Source: Staphylococcus sp. GSSP0090
Lineage (GTDB): Bacteria > Bacillota > Bacilli > Staphylococcales > Staphylococcaceae
Direction: 5' to 3'
NCBI RefSeq assembly: GCF_013391405.1
Contig: NZ_JACBFD010000033.1
Coordinates: 53,411 to 117,410, forward strand
DNA: 64,000 nucleotides
The notes beneath the pieces are model-generated. The model ran no database searches. It worked only from the letters and a program-made list of their open reading frames with translations, and was not told where the DNA came from. The position numbers and the translations under genes are program-made. How positions within the stretch are numbered: the stretch's first letter is position 1; each line of letters opens with the position of its first letter. Shown here piece after piece: positions 19,300 to 29,568 of this stretch.

Positions 19300-20115
19300 A
19301 TGATGGAAGGTAGCGAAAATATTCAACAGATAAATCTACACATGGTTAAGGCAAATCCTTATCAACCACGCAAAACATTCGATGAAGAACGATTAAATGA
19401 TCTTGCTAAGTCCATTAAACTGCATGGCATATTACAACCGATCGTCTTAAGACAAACGATTTCTGGCTATCATATAGTCGTCGGGGAAAGACGGTTTCGT
19501 GCTGCAACCATCGCGGGTTTGACTGAAATACCTGCCATTGTTAAATCACTGACGGATGAAGATATGATGGAACTTGCAATCATTGAAAATTTGCAACGTG
19601 AAGATTTAAATGCAATTGAAGAAGCGGAAAGTTATCGTAAATTGATGGATGACTTAAATTTAACACAGCAAGATGTTGCACAACGTCTCAGCAAATCCAG
19701 ACCTTATATTGCCAATATGTTACGTCTGCTCAATTTACCCCAAGCAGTTTCAAATATGGTACGAGAAGGCGCGCTATCAAGTGCTCATGGACGCACATTA
19801 TTAAGCGTTAAGGACAAACATAAAATGCAACAAATTGCCAAACAAGCTTCCCGTGAAGCATGGAGTGTAAGAGAATTAGAAAATTATGTCACTACACATT
19901 TTAATGCGCATAAAGATAAAGTAGAGCCAACACAAAAGGCAACAAAACCTAAGTTCATTAGACAGCAAGAACGTCAGCTTAAAGCACAATATGGCGCGAA
20001 AGTAGCCATTTCTACTAAAAATCAAAAAGGACAAATTACGTTTGAATTTAAATCAGAGGATGAATTTAAGCGATTAATTCATCAGTTAAATGCTAAATAT
20101 AAATATGACGAATAA
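19300..20115 (+). CDS. parB: ParB/Spo0J chromosome partition protein
   Basis: A 271-aa centromere-binding protein. Box I NPYQPRK (residues 19-25), the CTPase/box II GERRFRAA (62-69), IIENLQRED (94-102) and a helix-turn-helix at about 122-141 are all visible, with a basic C-terminal dimerisation region. It should load on parS sites near oriC and help recruit SMC. It is divergent from metI as in S. aureus, consistent with an origin-proximal position. The start is uncertain: there is no good Shine-Dalgarno before ATG 19300/19303 and the frame is open further upstream. Confidence 0.9.
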   Translation: MMEGSENIQQINLHMVKANPYQPRKTFDEERLNDLAKSIKLHGILQPIVLRQTISGYHIVVGERRFRAATIAGLTEIPAIVKSLTDEDMMELAIIENLQREDLNAIEEAESYRKLMDDLNLTQQDVAQRLSKSRPYIANMLRLLNLPQAVSNMVREGALSSAHGRTLLSVKDKHKMQQIAKQASREAWSVRELENYVTTHFNAHKDKVEPTQKATKPKFIRQQERQLKAQYGAKVAISTKNQKGQITFEFKSEDEFKRLIHQLNAKYKYDE

Positions 20116-20130
20116 AAATTTGAAAGAGGT

Positions 20131-20892
20131 ATGACTGTGATATTTGTTTTTGATATAGATGGCACGATTTGTTTTAATGGCAAATTTATAGAACCACGAT
20201 TAAATCAAGTCATTCAACAATTGAAGCAGCAACATCAGATTATATTTGCGTCGGCACGTCCTATTCGTGATTTGTTACCCGTCGTTAAGGATTACAGCAA
20301 TCATTGGCTCATTGGTGGTAATGGTTCTATTATTTCAAAAGATGGAAAAATCCAAACTATCGCTTATATTCCGAAAGACCTGTTCGAAAATATGGTGCAA
20401 CTGATAAACGATTATGATTTAAATTACATTATTGATGGAGACTTTGACTATGCCGCTAATGTGAGTGAAAGCCATCCAATATATCGCCAATTAGATCCAG
20501 AGCGTTTAGCAACCAATGTGAAGATTGCCCATATTCAACACGCTATCAAGGTGATATTATTGGGAATTGAGGAGAAATTATTTGAAAAGCTCAAACAATG
20601 GTTCCAAGCTTACGAAGATGTGCTATCTATTCATATACACGAATTGGATCATAGCATAGATATTACAGCCCAAAACATTGATAAATATACGACCTTAAAG
20701 CAAATGATAGGTGAACAAAATTATATTGCTTTCGGAAATGATGTGAACGATGCGCAATTATTACAACATGCACAGAAATCCTTTTATGTAGCAGATCCAT
20801 CGAGCTATACAAAGGATTATGATGTACAGATTCAAAATAATGCTGAATCCGTAGCGACAGTCATTGAAGATTTGTATTTAAAAGGACAATAA
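20131..20892 (+). CDS. Cof-type HAD hydrolase
   Basis: A 253-aa haloacid-dehalogenase-superfamily phosphatase of the Cof/class IIB type. N-terminal catalytic DIDGT (nucleophile Asp8, acid/base Asp10), SARP motif II, and FGNDVNDAQLL metal-binding motif near residue 205. Substrate unassigned; the family acts on sugar phosphates, nucleotides and cofactors. It starts 15 bp after parB with AAAGAGG and is followed by a terminator, so it is probably co-transcribed with parB. Confidence 0.87.
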   Translation: MTVIFVFDIDGTICFNGKFIEPRLNQVIQQLKQQHQIIFASARPIRDLLPVVKDYSNHWLIGGNGSIISKDGKIQTIAYIPKDLFENMVQLINDYDLNYIIDGDFDYAANVSESHPIYRQLDPERLATNVKIAHIQHAIKVILLGIEEKLFEKLKQWFQAYEDVLSIHIHELDHSIDITAQNIDKYTTLKQMIGEQNYIAFGNDVNDAQLLQHAQKSFYVADPSSYTKDYDVQIQNNAESVATVIEDLYLKGQ

Positions 20893-20899
20893 GAAGCTA

Positions 20900-20946
20900 A
20901 AACACGCTAAACCGGTATGTACTTCACTACGGTTTAGCGTGTTTTT
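20900..20946 (+). terminator. Terminator after the HAD gene
   Basis: Perfect 14-bp stem (aaacacgctaaacc and complement) with a 17-nt loop and T run. Confidence 0.88.
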
Positions 20947-21192
20947 AATGCCAATAATAACTATTAGCACAGAGAAACATTTTTAGATTACCAACTGATT
21001 CAAAAAAGTTTGATATGAGCGTTTGAATTTAATGCACAAAGTAATTTAACAAATGAGTTGTATTTATAATTTTTAAATTAGTTAACATTTTGTGAACTAT
21101 AAATTTTACAAATGTTTAAATTAGGTGTTAATCATTGTAAGTTATATTATTTCGTACAATAATGGTGATGAGAAATCATTAGGAGGTATAGC

Positions 21193-22338
21193 ATGTTATC
21201 AGAAAAAGAGATTCAAACAATTAGAGATACAGTGCCGTTACTTAAAGAAAAAGGACAAACGATTACGAAGATTTTCTATAAAAGATTATTTGAAACGCAT
21301 CCTGAATTAAAAAACGTATTTAATCAAACAAATCAGAAGAAAGGCTTGCAATCATCCGCGCTTGCTATGGCGGTAGTGGCGGCAGCAGAAAATATTGAAG
21401 ATTTAACACCGATTGTACCAGCGATCATGCCTGTGGTTTATAAACACTGTGCTTTACAAGTACAACCTGAACAATATGATATTGTTGGAGAAAATTTAAT
21501 TTGGGCGATCCAAGAAGTAACAGGTTTAGACAATAATGATCCTATCATTCAAACATGGACAAAAGCGTATGGTGCTATTGCTGATGCTTTTATTGGTTTA
21601 GAAAAAGGTATCTATAAACAAATGGCATGGGAGGGATTTCAACCATTTGAAGTCACTCATATCACTGAGGAGACAGAATACATTAAATCGTTTACCGTTA
21701 CATCGAATCGTATTGATTTAAGCCAATTTATCCCTGGCCAATACATTACCGTAGATATTTCTAGTGAAAAATTACCGTATAGAGCGAAAAGACACTATTC
21801 TATTGTTGATGGAGACGAAAATCATTTAACGTTTGGTGTGAGAAGAGATATCACTGATGAGCATGAGGGTGAAGTTTCTACGGTATTACACGATGAAGTA
21901 ATCGTAGGTGACACATTAAAAATATCTGCACCAGTGGGAGGCTTTAAATTAGAAAATACAGAAAACAAACAATTGTTCTTGGGTTCAGGTGTAGGTGTAA
22001 CTCCGCTTGTTTCTATGTTTAATGAAGCCGTTAACGTCGGTACACCAGCTATTTTCTTACAATCGACATCTAACGCACAAAATGTGGCTTTTGAAGACAA
22101 GTTAGCAGCTATTGCACATAAATCAGAAGACGCTCAGTTTGATAAGCATTTTCGTGATGAAGCAGGCTATATTGAATCAGCACAACTAAGCCAATATGTA
22201 GATCATGAGACAGAGGTCTATGTATGTGGTGGTAATTCATTTATACAAGCAATGATTGCTGAGTTACAAACGTTAGGTATTTCTATGGATCACGTTCATT
22301 TCGAGACATTTATCCCAAGACTGAGTTTTTCAGTATAG
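21193..22338 (+). CDS. hmp: Flavohaemoglobin (NO dioxygenase)
   Basis: A 381-aa globin-reductase fusion that oxidises NO to nitrate using NADPH and O2. Globin domain 1-136 with distal Tyr29 and proximal haem His85 (YKHCALQV); FAD-binding RxYS (RHYSI, near 202) and NAD(P)-binding GSGVGVTP (near 269). AGGAGG precedes ATG. It has its own promoter region with several AT-rich dyads, compatible with redox/NO control, though no operator could be assigned. Followed by a hairpin terminator. Confidence 0.95.
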   Translation: MLSEKEIQTIRDTVPLLKEKGQTITKIFYKRLFETHPELKNVFNQTNQKKGLQSSALAMAVVAAAENIEDLTPIVPAIMPVVYKHCALQVQPEQYDIVGENLIWAIQEVTGLDNNDPIIQTWTKAYGAIADAFIGLEKGIYKQMAWEGFQPFEVTHITEETEYIKSFTVTSNRIDLSQFIPGQYITVDISSEKLPYRAKRHYSIVDGDENHLTFGVRRDITDEHEGEVSTVLHDEVIVGDTLKISAPVGGFKLENTENKQLFLGSGVGVTPLVSMFNEAVNVGTPAIFLQSTSNAQNVAFEDKLAAIAHKSEDAQFDKHFRDEAGYIESAQLSQYVDHETEVYVCGGNSFIQAMIAELQTLGISMDHVHFETFIPRLSFSV

Positions 22339-22482
22339 TGTGAAAGTAATATAAGTTTATTGATGATACATCAAGGACGCAAAGTGAATTTTTTAAGCAT
22401 GTTGACTAAAAAAATCACTTATTTGCGGCGCGTATGAAAGCTGCGATTTTTCAATATTTAAGGTATTTAACCATTTTATGAC

Positions 22483-22533
22483 ACAGGTATATGACATCAT
22501 TATTTAATGTGATGCTATATACCTGTTCTTTTT
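22483..22533 (+). terminator. Terminator after hmp
   Basis: Imperfect 17-bp stem (acaggtatat... / ...atatacctgt) with T-rich 3' flank, about 145 bp past hmp. Between it and cysH the DNA is very A+T rich with no credible gene. Confidence 0.7.
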
Positions 22534-22746
22534 ATTTCTAAATTAGAATTATTATTAAATTTTAAAAATTTTTTAAAAATTTAAAAACATGACAACCATA
22601 AGCTTTAACGTGATATAGAAGTCGCTAAATTATCATGACTATTTTTTAAAAATAATTATTAAAAACGCTTTAGGTTCGCTTGTTAAAGCGATTTCATTAA
22701 TGTTTTTTGTTAAAAAATTAATATATTTATTTTAATAAAGACAAAC

Positions 22747-22775
22747 TTGACATAAAAATCATCAATGAGTAAAGT
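22747..22775 (+). promoter_or_regulatory. Promoter of the cys operon
   Basis: TTGACA (22747-22752), a 17-bp spacer, TAAAGT (22770-22775), about 90 bp before cysH. The flanks are AT-rich with TTTAAAAA/ATAATTATT tracts, as expected for CymR-type cysteine-responsive repression. The operator itself is not resolved. Confidence 0.6.
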
Positions 22776-22868
22776 GTGTAGCATAATTATTTTCTAATAA
22801 TTAAAAAAACAAATGCATAAGATAATTTTAAGTGAGCGTACATTAGAAGAATAGGGGGGAACCCGTTA

Positions 22869-23597
22869 ATGTCAGAAACAAAAATTACGTATGATGATTT
22901 CAATCCACATGCTTTTGAAACATTGGATGTTACCGATGAAACTAAAGGCGCACGTGAAGTGATTAAATGGGCTTACGATGTATATGGTGATTCTATAATT
23001 TATTCTTGTAGTTTCGGTGCAGAAGGTATGATTTTAATTGATTTAATTTCTAGTGTGAAGAAAGATGCGGAAATTGTATTTTTAGATACGAACCTCCACT
23101 TTCAAGAGACATACGATTTGATAGATCGTGTTAAAGCACGTTATCCGGAATTAAACATTAAGTTGAAACAACCGAGTCTTACTTTAGAAGAACAAGCGGA
23201 TCAAGTTGCACCAGCTTTATGGAAGCAAGATCCAAATCAATGCTGTTATATTCGCAAAATTAAACCACTTGAAGAAGTATTATCAGGTGCGACAGCTTGG
23301 GTTTCAGGTTTAAGAAGAGAACAATCACCGAGTCGACAGGCAACTAATTTTATTAATAAAGATGAGCGGTTCAAATCAGTAAAAGTGTGCCCTCTAATTC
23401 ATTGGACTTGGGATGATGTGTGGGCTTATATTAAAGCGCATGATTTACATTATAACGAACTACACGATTTCAATTTTCCAAGTATTGGTTGTATTCCATG
23501 TACTGAGGCCGTTTCTGGTAATGGTGATTCAAGAGCAGGTAGATGGACGAATTCTACTAAGACGGAATGTGGTCTTCATACGACGAATAAACCATAA
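22869..23597 (+). CDS. cysH: Adenylylsulfate/phosphoadenylylsulfate reductase
   Basis: Reduces APS/PAPS to sulfite with thioredoxin. 242 aa, with the substrate P-loop-like SCSFGAEG near residue 46. Cys125-Cys126 and Cys208-x-x-Cys211 are predicted [4Fe-4S] ligands, and Cys234 in TECGLH is the catalytic cysteine. The Fe-S cysteine pairs mark the APS-reductase type, although cysC in the same operon could also supply PAPS. First gene of a nine-gene operon; strong AGGGGGG Shine-Dalgarno. Confidence 0.94.
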   Translation: MSETKITYDDFNPHAFETLDVTDETKGAREVIKWAYDVYGDSIIYSCSFGAEGMILIDLISSVKKDAEIVFLDTNLHFQETYDLIDRVKARYPELNIKLKQPSLTLEEQADQVAPALWKQDPNQCCYIRKIKPLEEVLSGATAWVSGLRREQSPSRQATNFINKDERFKSVKVCPLIHWTWDDVWAYIKAHDLHYNELHDFNFPSIGCIPCTEAVSGNGDSRAGRWTNSTKTECGLHTTNKP

Positions 23598-23730
23598 ATT
23601 CGGTAAGATAATTTTTTTTATATTAATAACCTAGTATTCGTATCGGAAATGTAGAGAATGTTGAGGGCGTTATAAAATTTGATCGACAATTCGCTGGTAC
23701 AGCTAGAAATGAGATTGAATTAACCTATTA

Positions 23731-23745
23731 AGATAATACTTATCA
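23731..23745 (+). promoter_or_regulatory. Fur-like 7-1-7 inverted repeat upstream of cysJ
   Basis: AGATAAT-A-CTTATCA matches the Fur-family 7-1-7 consensus at 12 of 14 positions. It lies 31 bp before the cysJ start inside the 179-bp cysH-cysJ gap. A similar element precedes the other cysJ gene. No convincing -35/-10 pair was found in this gap. Iron or peroxide control is a hypothesis. Confidence 0.4.
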
Positions 23746-23776
23746 TTTATTAAATAAATATCGGGGTGAATGCATT

Positions 23777-25606
23777 GTGAATTTATCAGTATCCAACAGT
23801 CCTTTTGACCAAGAACAAGCAACACAGTTAAATCAAATTTTTCAGACGTTAACAGCTGAACAACAGATATGGTTGACTGGTTATCTTACAGCACAACAAA
23901 TGTCCGCAACGCAAACGACTGAGGCGCCACAACAGGTAGCATCATATGTTTTAAACAATGAATCTGAAACGCAATCAAACAATGATCGTCATATTACCGT
24001 TATCTATGGTTCAGAAACAGGTAATGCACAAAGTTTAGCTGAAATATTTGCTGATCGATTGGTTGAACATAATTACACCGTAAAGTTAACGGCAATGGAT
24101 GAAATTAAACAAAAAGAATTTAAAAAAGTGGAAGATTTATTCGTTATTACTGCCACACATGGTGAAGGCGATCCACCAGACAATGCACTTACATTTCATG
24201 AATTTATACATAGTCGTAAGGCACCAAAACTAGAAAATGTAAGGTTCTCCGTGCTTGCATTAGGAGACGAGTCATATGAATATTTCTGTCAAACAGGTAA
24301 AGACTTCGATGCAAAATTATTAGAACTAGGTGCTGAACGCCTTGCCGATAGACAAGATTGTGATTTAGATTTCGATGATTTAGCTGAAACGTGGATGAAT
24401 AAAAATATTGAAATTTTAAACCAATCTACAGGTCATGATTCAACTGTGACTTCTACCGAAACTGTGCAATCTGCTAAAGCAAAGCAATACTCAAAATCGA
24501 ATCCATATCACGCCGAAGTATTAGAAAATATTAATCTTAATGGTCGGGGTTCTAATAAAGAAGTGAGGCATATTGAATTGTTATTAGATAATTACGGTGA
24601 ATCATTTGAACCTGGAGACTGCGTGGTAGTCTTACCTCAAAATGAACCAGAAATTGTGACACTACTGATTGAGACACTAGGTTGGGATAAAGAGCTTGAA
24701 ATTCGAATCAATGATGATGGCGATACATTGCCATTGGAAAAAGCGTTAACCGAACACTTTGAGATTACTAAGCTGACGAAACCATTACTGCAAAAAGCAG
24801 CGGAGTTATTTGGCAATACGGAGTTACTTAGTCAGATAGACAATGCAGAATGGATACAACAATATGTTGATGGTCGCGATTTCATAGATTTATTAACAAA
24901 ATTTCCAACTTCAGAACTGACACCCGACACATTGTATAAATTATTAAGAAAATTACCACCAAGGGAATACTCTATCGCTAGTAGTTATGAGGCAACACCG
25001 GATGAGGTGCATATAACCGTTGGCGCCGTTAGATACGAAGCGCACGAACGCACGCGTAAAGGTGTGTGTTCAGTCCAACTAGCAGAACGGGTTCAACCTG
25101 GAGACACAGTACCAATTTATCTTAAAAAAAATCCAAACTTCAAATTTCCTTTTGATGAAGACACACCTGTCATCATGATAGGACCCGGTACAGGTGTAGC
25201 ACCGTTTAGATCTTATATGCAAGCACGTGAAGAACTTGGATTATCTGGTAATACTTGGTTGTTTTTTGGAGAACAATATTTTACGACAGACTTTTTATAT
25301 CAAACTGAGTGGCAGGCTTGGTTGAAAGACGAAACGTTAGCTAAACTGGATCTCGCTTTTTCACGTGATACAGAAGAAAAAGTTTACGTACAGCATCGCA
25401 TAGCACAACAAAGCGAACTATTTTATCAATGGTTACAAGATGGTGCAACAATATATGTTTGCGGTGATGAAAAACACATGGCAAAAGATGTACATGAAAC
25501 CATTCGCAGTGTCATAGCGCAAGAAGGTGACATGTCAGAATCAGATGCAGAAGCCTACCTGACTCAAATGAAACAAGCAAAACGTTACCAAAGAGATGTT
25601 TACTAA
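23777..25606 (+). CDS. cysJ: Assimilatory sulfite reductase flavoprotein subunit
   Basis: Diflavin subunit passing electrons from NADPH through FAD and FMN to CysI. 609 aa; FMN domain (IYGSETGNAQS), FAD domain (REYSIASS), NADPH domain (GPGTGVAPFRSY) and terminal YQRDVY. GTG start behind GGGGTG. It lies 15 bp before cysI, the expected partner. The N-terminus aligns with that of the paralogue at 9344-11227, whose linker before the FAD domain is longer. Confidence 0.95.
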   Translation: MNLSVSNSPFDQEQATQLNQIFQTLTAEQQIWLTGYLTAQQMSATQTTEAPQQVASYVLNNESETQSNNDRHITVIYGSETGNAQSLAEIFADRLVEHNYTVKLTAMDEIKQKEFKKVEDLFVITATHGEGDPPDNALTFHEFIHSRKAPKLENVRFSVLALGDESYEYFCQTGKDFDAKLLELGAERLADRQDCDLDFDDLAETWMNKNIEILNQSTGHDSTVTSTETVQSAKAKQYSKSNPYHAEVLENINLNGRGSNKEVRHIELLLDNYGESFEPGDCVVVLPQNEPEIVTLLIETLGWDKELEIRINDDGDTLPLEKALTEHFEITKLTKPLLQKAAELFGNTELLSQIDNAEWIQQYVDGRDFIDLLTKFPTSELTPDTLYKLLRKLPPREYSIASSYEATPDEVHITVGAVRYEAHERTRKGVCSVQLAERVQPGDTVPIYLKKNPNFKFPFDEDTPVIMIGPGTGVAPFRSYMQAREELGLSGNTWLFFGEQYFTTDFLYQTEWQAWLKDETLAKLDLAFSRDTEEKVYVQHRIAQQSELFYQWLQDGATIYVCGDEKHMAKDVHETIRSVIAQEGDMSESDAEAYLTQMKQAKRYQRDVY

Positions 25607-25621
25607 GAAAGGACTGATTAT

Positions 25622-27331
25622 ATGGCTGAAACAAAAGTGAATTTTTCAGACAAATTGGATGAAATGGAACGTATCAAAGCGCATAGTGATTATCTTCGAG
25701 GATCGATTGTGCAAGGTTTGGCAGACAGAGTCACAGGCGCCATAGCTGAAGAAGATACGAAATTATTGAAATTCCATGGTAGTTACATGCAAGACGATAG
25801 GGATATTCGTGATGAACGTAGAAGACAAAAGCTAGAACCTGCGTATAGTTTTATGATTAGGGTGCGTGCGCCAGGTGGTGCATCAACAGCAGCGCAATGG
25901 ATAGCGATGGATGATATTGCTAATACCTATGCGAATGGCACGATCAAACTAACGACAAGACAAGCATTTCAATTTCACGGTATTTTAAAACGCAATTTAA
26001 AAGAAACGATGAAAGAGATTAATCAGTCATTATTAGATACCCTTGCGGCGTGTGGTGATGTGAATCGTAACGTCATGTGTAACCCTAATCCGTATCAATC
26101 TGATGTGCACAGTGAAATCAACCAAATTGCCAGTGACATTAGTAGACATTTATCACCTAAAACGCAAGCATATCATGAGATTTGGTTAGATGGAGAAAAG
26201 GTATTAGATACCAGTGATGAAGAACCAGAGCCAATTTATGGCAAAACGTATCTCCCACGTAAATTTAAGATTGGTATTGCAGTACCACCTTCTAATGACA
26301 TAGATGTTTATTCTCAAGATATTGGATTAATCGCTATTTTAGAAAATGACAAACTGGTTGGTTTTAATGTTGCGGTAGGTGGCGGTATGGGTATGAAACA
26401 TGGCAACACAGCTACCTATCCCCAAGTTGGCAGATTGATTGGTTACATTCCTAAGGAAGAAGTCGTCGATGTATGTGAAAAGATTTTAACCGTTCAAAGA
26501 GATTATGGCAATCGTGAAGAACGTACGAATGCACGTTTTAAATATACTGTAGATAGACTTGGCGTTGATTGGATTAGAAATGAAATCAACAATCGCTTAG
26601 GTTGGCAGTTAGACAGCAAACGCCCGTATCATTTTGAGCATAATGGCGACCGTTATGGTTGGACTGAAGGTAGCGGTAAATGGCACTATACATTATTTGT
26701 TCAGAACGGACGTGTCAAAGATACAGAAGATTATAAATTAAAAACGGCACTAAGAACCATTGCAGAAGTTCACACAGGTGATTTTAGGTTAACACCAAAT
26801 CAAAATCTGGTGATTGCGAATGTCTCTGCTGATAAAAAGTATGAAATTGAAAAAATCATCACAGATTTTGGTATTACAGATGGTCAACATTATACCGGTT
26901 TAAGACGTAATTCTATGGCTTGTGTTGCTTTTCCAACATGTGGATTAGCAATGGCAGAGTCAGAGAGATATTTACCATCATTGATTACTAAGATTGAAGA
27001 CCTACTTGATGAAGCAGGTCTAAAAGAAGAAGAAATTACAATCAGAATGACAGGTTGTCCTAATGGCTGTGCAAGACCGGCCTTAGCAGAAGTAGCGTTT
27101 ATCGGTAAAGGCCCAGGTAAATACAATATGTATTTAGGTGGCGGCTTTATAGGTGATCGATTAAATAAAATTTATAAAGAAAATATCGGTGAATCAGAAA
27201 TCTTAGAAAGTTTAAGACCCATTTTATTACAGTATGCAAAAGAAAGAACAGAAGGCGAACATTTTGGTGATTTCGTTGTACGTGCAGGCATTGTTGAAGA
27301 AGTTAGAGATGGGCAAACATTCCATAGTTAA
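25622..27331 (+). CDS. cysI: Assimilatory sulfite reductase hemoprotein subunit
   Basis: Siroheme/[4Fe-4S] subunit performing the six-electron reduction of sulfite to sulfide. 569 aa; two sulfite/nitrite reductase repeats, siroheme-region Arg motifs, and the cluster cysteines ACVAFPTCG and TGCPNGC (about residues 434-440 and 479-483). Directly downstream of cysJ and upstream of the siroheme synthesis genes, so cofactor and enzyme are co-expressed. Confidence 0.96.
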   Translation: MAETKVNFSDKLDEMERIKAHSDYLRGSIVQGLADRVTGAIAEEDTKLLKFHGSYMQDDRDIRDERRRQKLEPAYSFMIRVRAPGGASTAAQWIAMDDIANTYANGTIKLTTRQAFQFHGILKRNLKETMKEINQSLLDTLAACGDVNRNVMCNPNPYQSDVHSEINQIASDISRHLSPKTQAYHEIWLDGEKVLDTSDEEPEPIYGKTYLPRKFKIGIAVPPSNDIDVYSQDIGLIAILENDKLVGFNVAVGGGMGMKHGNTATYPQVGRLIGYIPKEEVVDVCEKILTVQRDYGNREERTNARFKYTVDRLGVDWIRNEINNRLGWQLDSKRPYHFEHNGDRYGWTEGSGKWHYTLFVQNGRVKDTEDYKLKTALRTIAEVHTGDFRLTPNQNLVIANVSADKKYEIEKIITDFGITDGQHYTGLRRNSMACVAFPTCGLAMAESERYLPSLITKIEDLLDEAGLKEEEITIRMTGCPNGCARPALAEVAFIGKGPGKYNMYLGGGFIGDRLNKIYKENIGESEILESLRPILLQYAKERTEGEHFGDFVVRAGIVEEVRDGQTFHS

Positions 27332-27353
27332 AAATTGAGAAAGTGGTGACAGG

Positions 27354-28124
27354 ATGGGGAAAGTATTTTTAGTAGGCGCAGGGCCTGGAGATCCTGATTT
27401 AATTACAGTTAAAGGGTTAAAAGCAATTGAACAAGCAGATGTCATCTTGTATGACCGATTGGTGAACAAGGCGTTGTTAAATCATGCGTCCCCTTCAGCG
27501 AAATTTATGTATTGTGGGAAAGATCCGAATCGTCATTCCTTACCACAAGAAGATACCAATAAATTACTTGTCAATCTAGCAAAGAAAGGACAAACCGTCA
27601 CAAGGTTGAAGGGTGGAGATCCATTTATCTTTGGTAGAGGTGGAGAAGAAGCAGAGATATTAGCCGAACATCATGTGCCATTTGAAATCGTTCCTGGCAT
27701 CACTTCAGGTATCGCAGCACCAGCCTATGCAGGCATTCCAGTAACACACCGCGACTATAGTTCATCTGTAGCATTTGTAACTGGTGTGATTAATAAAAAC
27801 ATAGATAAAGAAAGCTACTGGAAACATCTCGCACTTGGACCAGAAACACTGTGTATTTATATGGGTGTTAAAAAATTACCTGAGATTAGTGCATTATTGA
27901 TGAAGCATGGTCGTTCACCTGAGACACCTGTAGCTTTAGTTCATCTTGGAACATCTGAGTTTCAAAAAACTGTAGTAGGTACATTAGCAAATATCGTCGA
28001 AGTAGCAAAGGATATTGAAAATCCAGCGATGATTGTTGTCGGAGAAGTAGTGAAACTGAGAGCGCACATAAGTTGGTTTGAAGAAATAGCTGATGAAAAA
28101 ACTGTAGCGAAATTAACATATTAG
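27354..28124 (+). CDS. sumT: Uroporphyrinogen-III C-methyltransferase
   Basis: SAM-dependent enzyme methylating uroporphyrinogen III at C-2 and C-7 to precorrin-2, the first step to siroheme. 256 aa, single SUMT domain: VGAGPGDPDL near the N-terminus, the RLKGGDPFIFGRG loop, and PVTHRDYS. It is not fused to CysG, so SirC and SirB encoded next supply the remaining steps. Also called cobA in some genomes. Confidence 0.93.
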   Translation: MGKVFLVGAGPGDPDLITVKGLKAIEQADVILYDRLVNKALLNHASPSAKFMYCGKDPNRHSLPQEDTNKLLVNLAKKGQTVTRLKGGDPFIFGRGGEEAEILAEHHVPFEIVPGITSGIAAPAYAGIPVTHRDYSSSVAFVTGVINKNIDKESYWKHLALGPETLCIYMGVKKLPEISALLMKHGRSPETPVALVHLGTSEFQKTVVGTLANIVEVAKDIENPAMIVVGEVVKLRAHISWFEEIADEKTVAKLTY

Positions 28125-28170
28125 TAAAGCGTAAAACAGCTATTTTAACTTTTTATATAGGGGGGTAACT

Positions 28171-28911
28171 ATGCGAGGTGTCTTATATGTGAGTCATGGT
28201 AGTAGGGTTCCGGATGCGGTTAACGAAGCGACAGACTTTATTGATTTAGTCAAAGCACAAGTCGATGTGCCATTACAGGAAACGTGCTTTTTAGAATTGA
28301 CAAGTCCGAACTTAGCACAAGGTTTTCGGCGTTTAGTAGATAAAGGTGCAACAGAAATTTCAGTCGTACCCGTGTTGTTATTAAGTGCGGGTCATTACTA
28401 CAAAGATATTCCAACAGAAATTGAACATAGTCAGCAAAGATACCCTAATGTTCGTGTGTCATATGGCAAACCGTTAGGCGTACAACCCAGGCTAACTGAA
28501 ATATTGAAACAAAGAATTGAAGAATCTGGCGTGGTACCTAATTCAGATGCAAAAGTGCTCATTATCGGTAGAGGTAGTTATAATCCTCAAACACAAATAG
28601 ATATTTCTACGATTAAGACACAATTATATGAACAAACTGGTTTCGAGGATATTGAGACTTGTTACTTAGCAGCTTGTAAGCCTTCTTTCGAAGATGCACT
28701 ACATAAAGCAGTACACACGGCATGTTCACAAATATATATTGTACCTTATTTATGGTTTACAGGCATTTTAGATCAACAAATCATCGATACGGTGACATCA
28801 TATCAAAACGATCAAGAGATAATATTGTGTAAACGATTAGGTAAACATCAACATTTACAAGATGCTTTAAAATCACGCGTTGAAGAGACTTTTGACTATG
28901 TAACACAGTAA
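28171..28911 (+). CDS. sirB: Sirohydrochlorin ferrochelatase
   Basis: Inserts Fe2+ into sirohydrochlorin to give siroheme. 246 aa with two CbiX-like halves; SHGSR near the N-terminus carries the metal-binding His and LLSAGHYYKDI the second His. Operon position between sumT and sirC supports the siroheme rather than the cobalt role. Strong GGGGGG Shine-Dalgarno. Confidence 0.9.
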   Translation: MRGVLYVSHGSRVPDAVNEATDFIDLVKAQVDVPLQETCFLELTSPNLAQGFRRLVDKGATEISVVPVLLLSAGHYYKDIPTEIEHSQQRYPNVRVSYGKPLGVQPRLTEILKQRIEESGVVPNSDAKVLIIGRGSYNPQTQIDISTIKTQLYEQTGFEDIETCYLAACKPSFEDALHKAVHTACSQIYIVPYLWFTGILDQQIIDTVTSYQNDQEIILCKRLGKHQHLQDALKSRVEETFDYVTQ

Positions 28912-28936
28912 CTCATTTTAACAAGGAAGTGATGAT

Positions 28937-29548
28937 ATGCCATTCATACCACTTATGATAGATATTTCTAATAAACATGTCGTCGTTGTTGGCGGTGGAC
29001 CTGTTGCTGAACGTCGTATTGGCACATTAGTTGATTATGCAACGTATATTAAAGTCATTAGTCCTTCGCTAACAGATGCACTATATCAGCGGTACAAAAG
29101 GGGCGAGATAAGTTGGTGTGCGAAATCATTTGAAGTGAAGGATATCGCAGAAGCAGATTTAATTATTGCTGCCACGAATGATCGGTACGTGAATCAACAA
29201 ATCGCTTCCTCAAAACCGCAACATGCATTACTTAATATGACGGATAAAGCATATAACGGTGACGTAGTATTTCCAAGCATATTAAGAAGAGGGCGATTAA
29301 CGCTGAGTATTTCTACGAATGGTGCAAGCCCAACACTGACTGCACAACTATTAGCAGAGTTTAAAACACGCTTCGATTCCAGCTATGAAGCTTATGTTGA
29401 TTTTTTATATGAATGTAGACAGTGCATCAAACGAAGTAATTTAACAACACAAGAAAAACAAGCACTTTTGAAACGTGTGTTAGATCCATCCTATCGAGAT
29501 AAAAATAATCAAATTAACATGATAAAAAAACTTGAATCACTAAACTAA
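28937..29548 (+). CDS. sirC: Precorrin-2 dehydrogenase
   Basis: NAD-dependent oxidation of precorrin-2 to sirohydrochlorin. 203 aa; N-terminal Rossmann motif VVGGGPVAERR, NGASPT substrate-loop segment. Equivalent to the N-terminal dehydrogenase domain of CysG and to Bacillus YlnF. Sits between sirB and tauE in the operon. Confidence 0.9.
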   Translation: MPFIPLMIDISNKHVVVVGGGPVAERRIGTLVDYATYIKVISPSLTDALYQRYKRGEISWCAKSFEVKDIAEADLIIAATNDRYVNQQIASSKPQHALLNMTDKAYNGDVVFPSILRRGRLTLSISTNGASPTLTAQLLAEFKTRFDSSYEAYVDFLYECRQCIKRSNLTTQEKQALLKRVLDPSYRDKNNQINMIKKLESLN

Positions 29549-29568
29549 AGTCGGAAGGGGTACGACCA

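Noticed and set aside
21085..21115. Rex-type operator upstream of hmp (TTGTGAA...TTACAA)
   Set aside because: The half-sites are too far apart and imperfect compared with the usual 18-bp Rex palindrome.
21125..21310. 61-codon frame overlapping the start of hmp
   Set aside because: Covers the hmp promoter and the first hmp codons in a different frame; the hmp frame is the family match.
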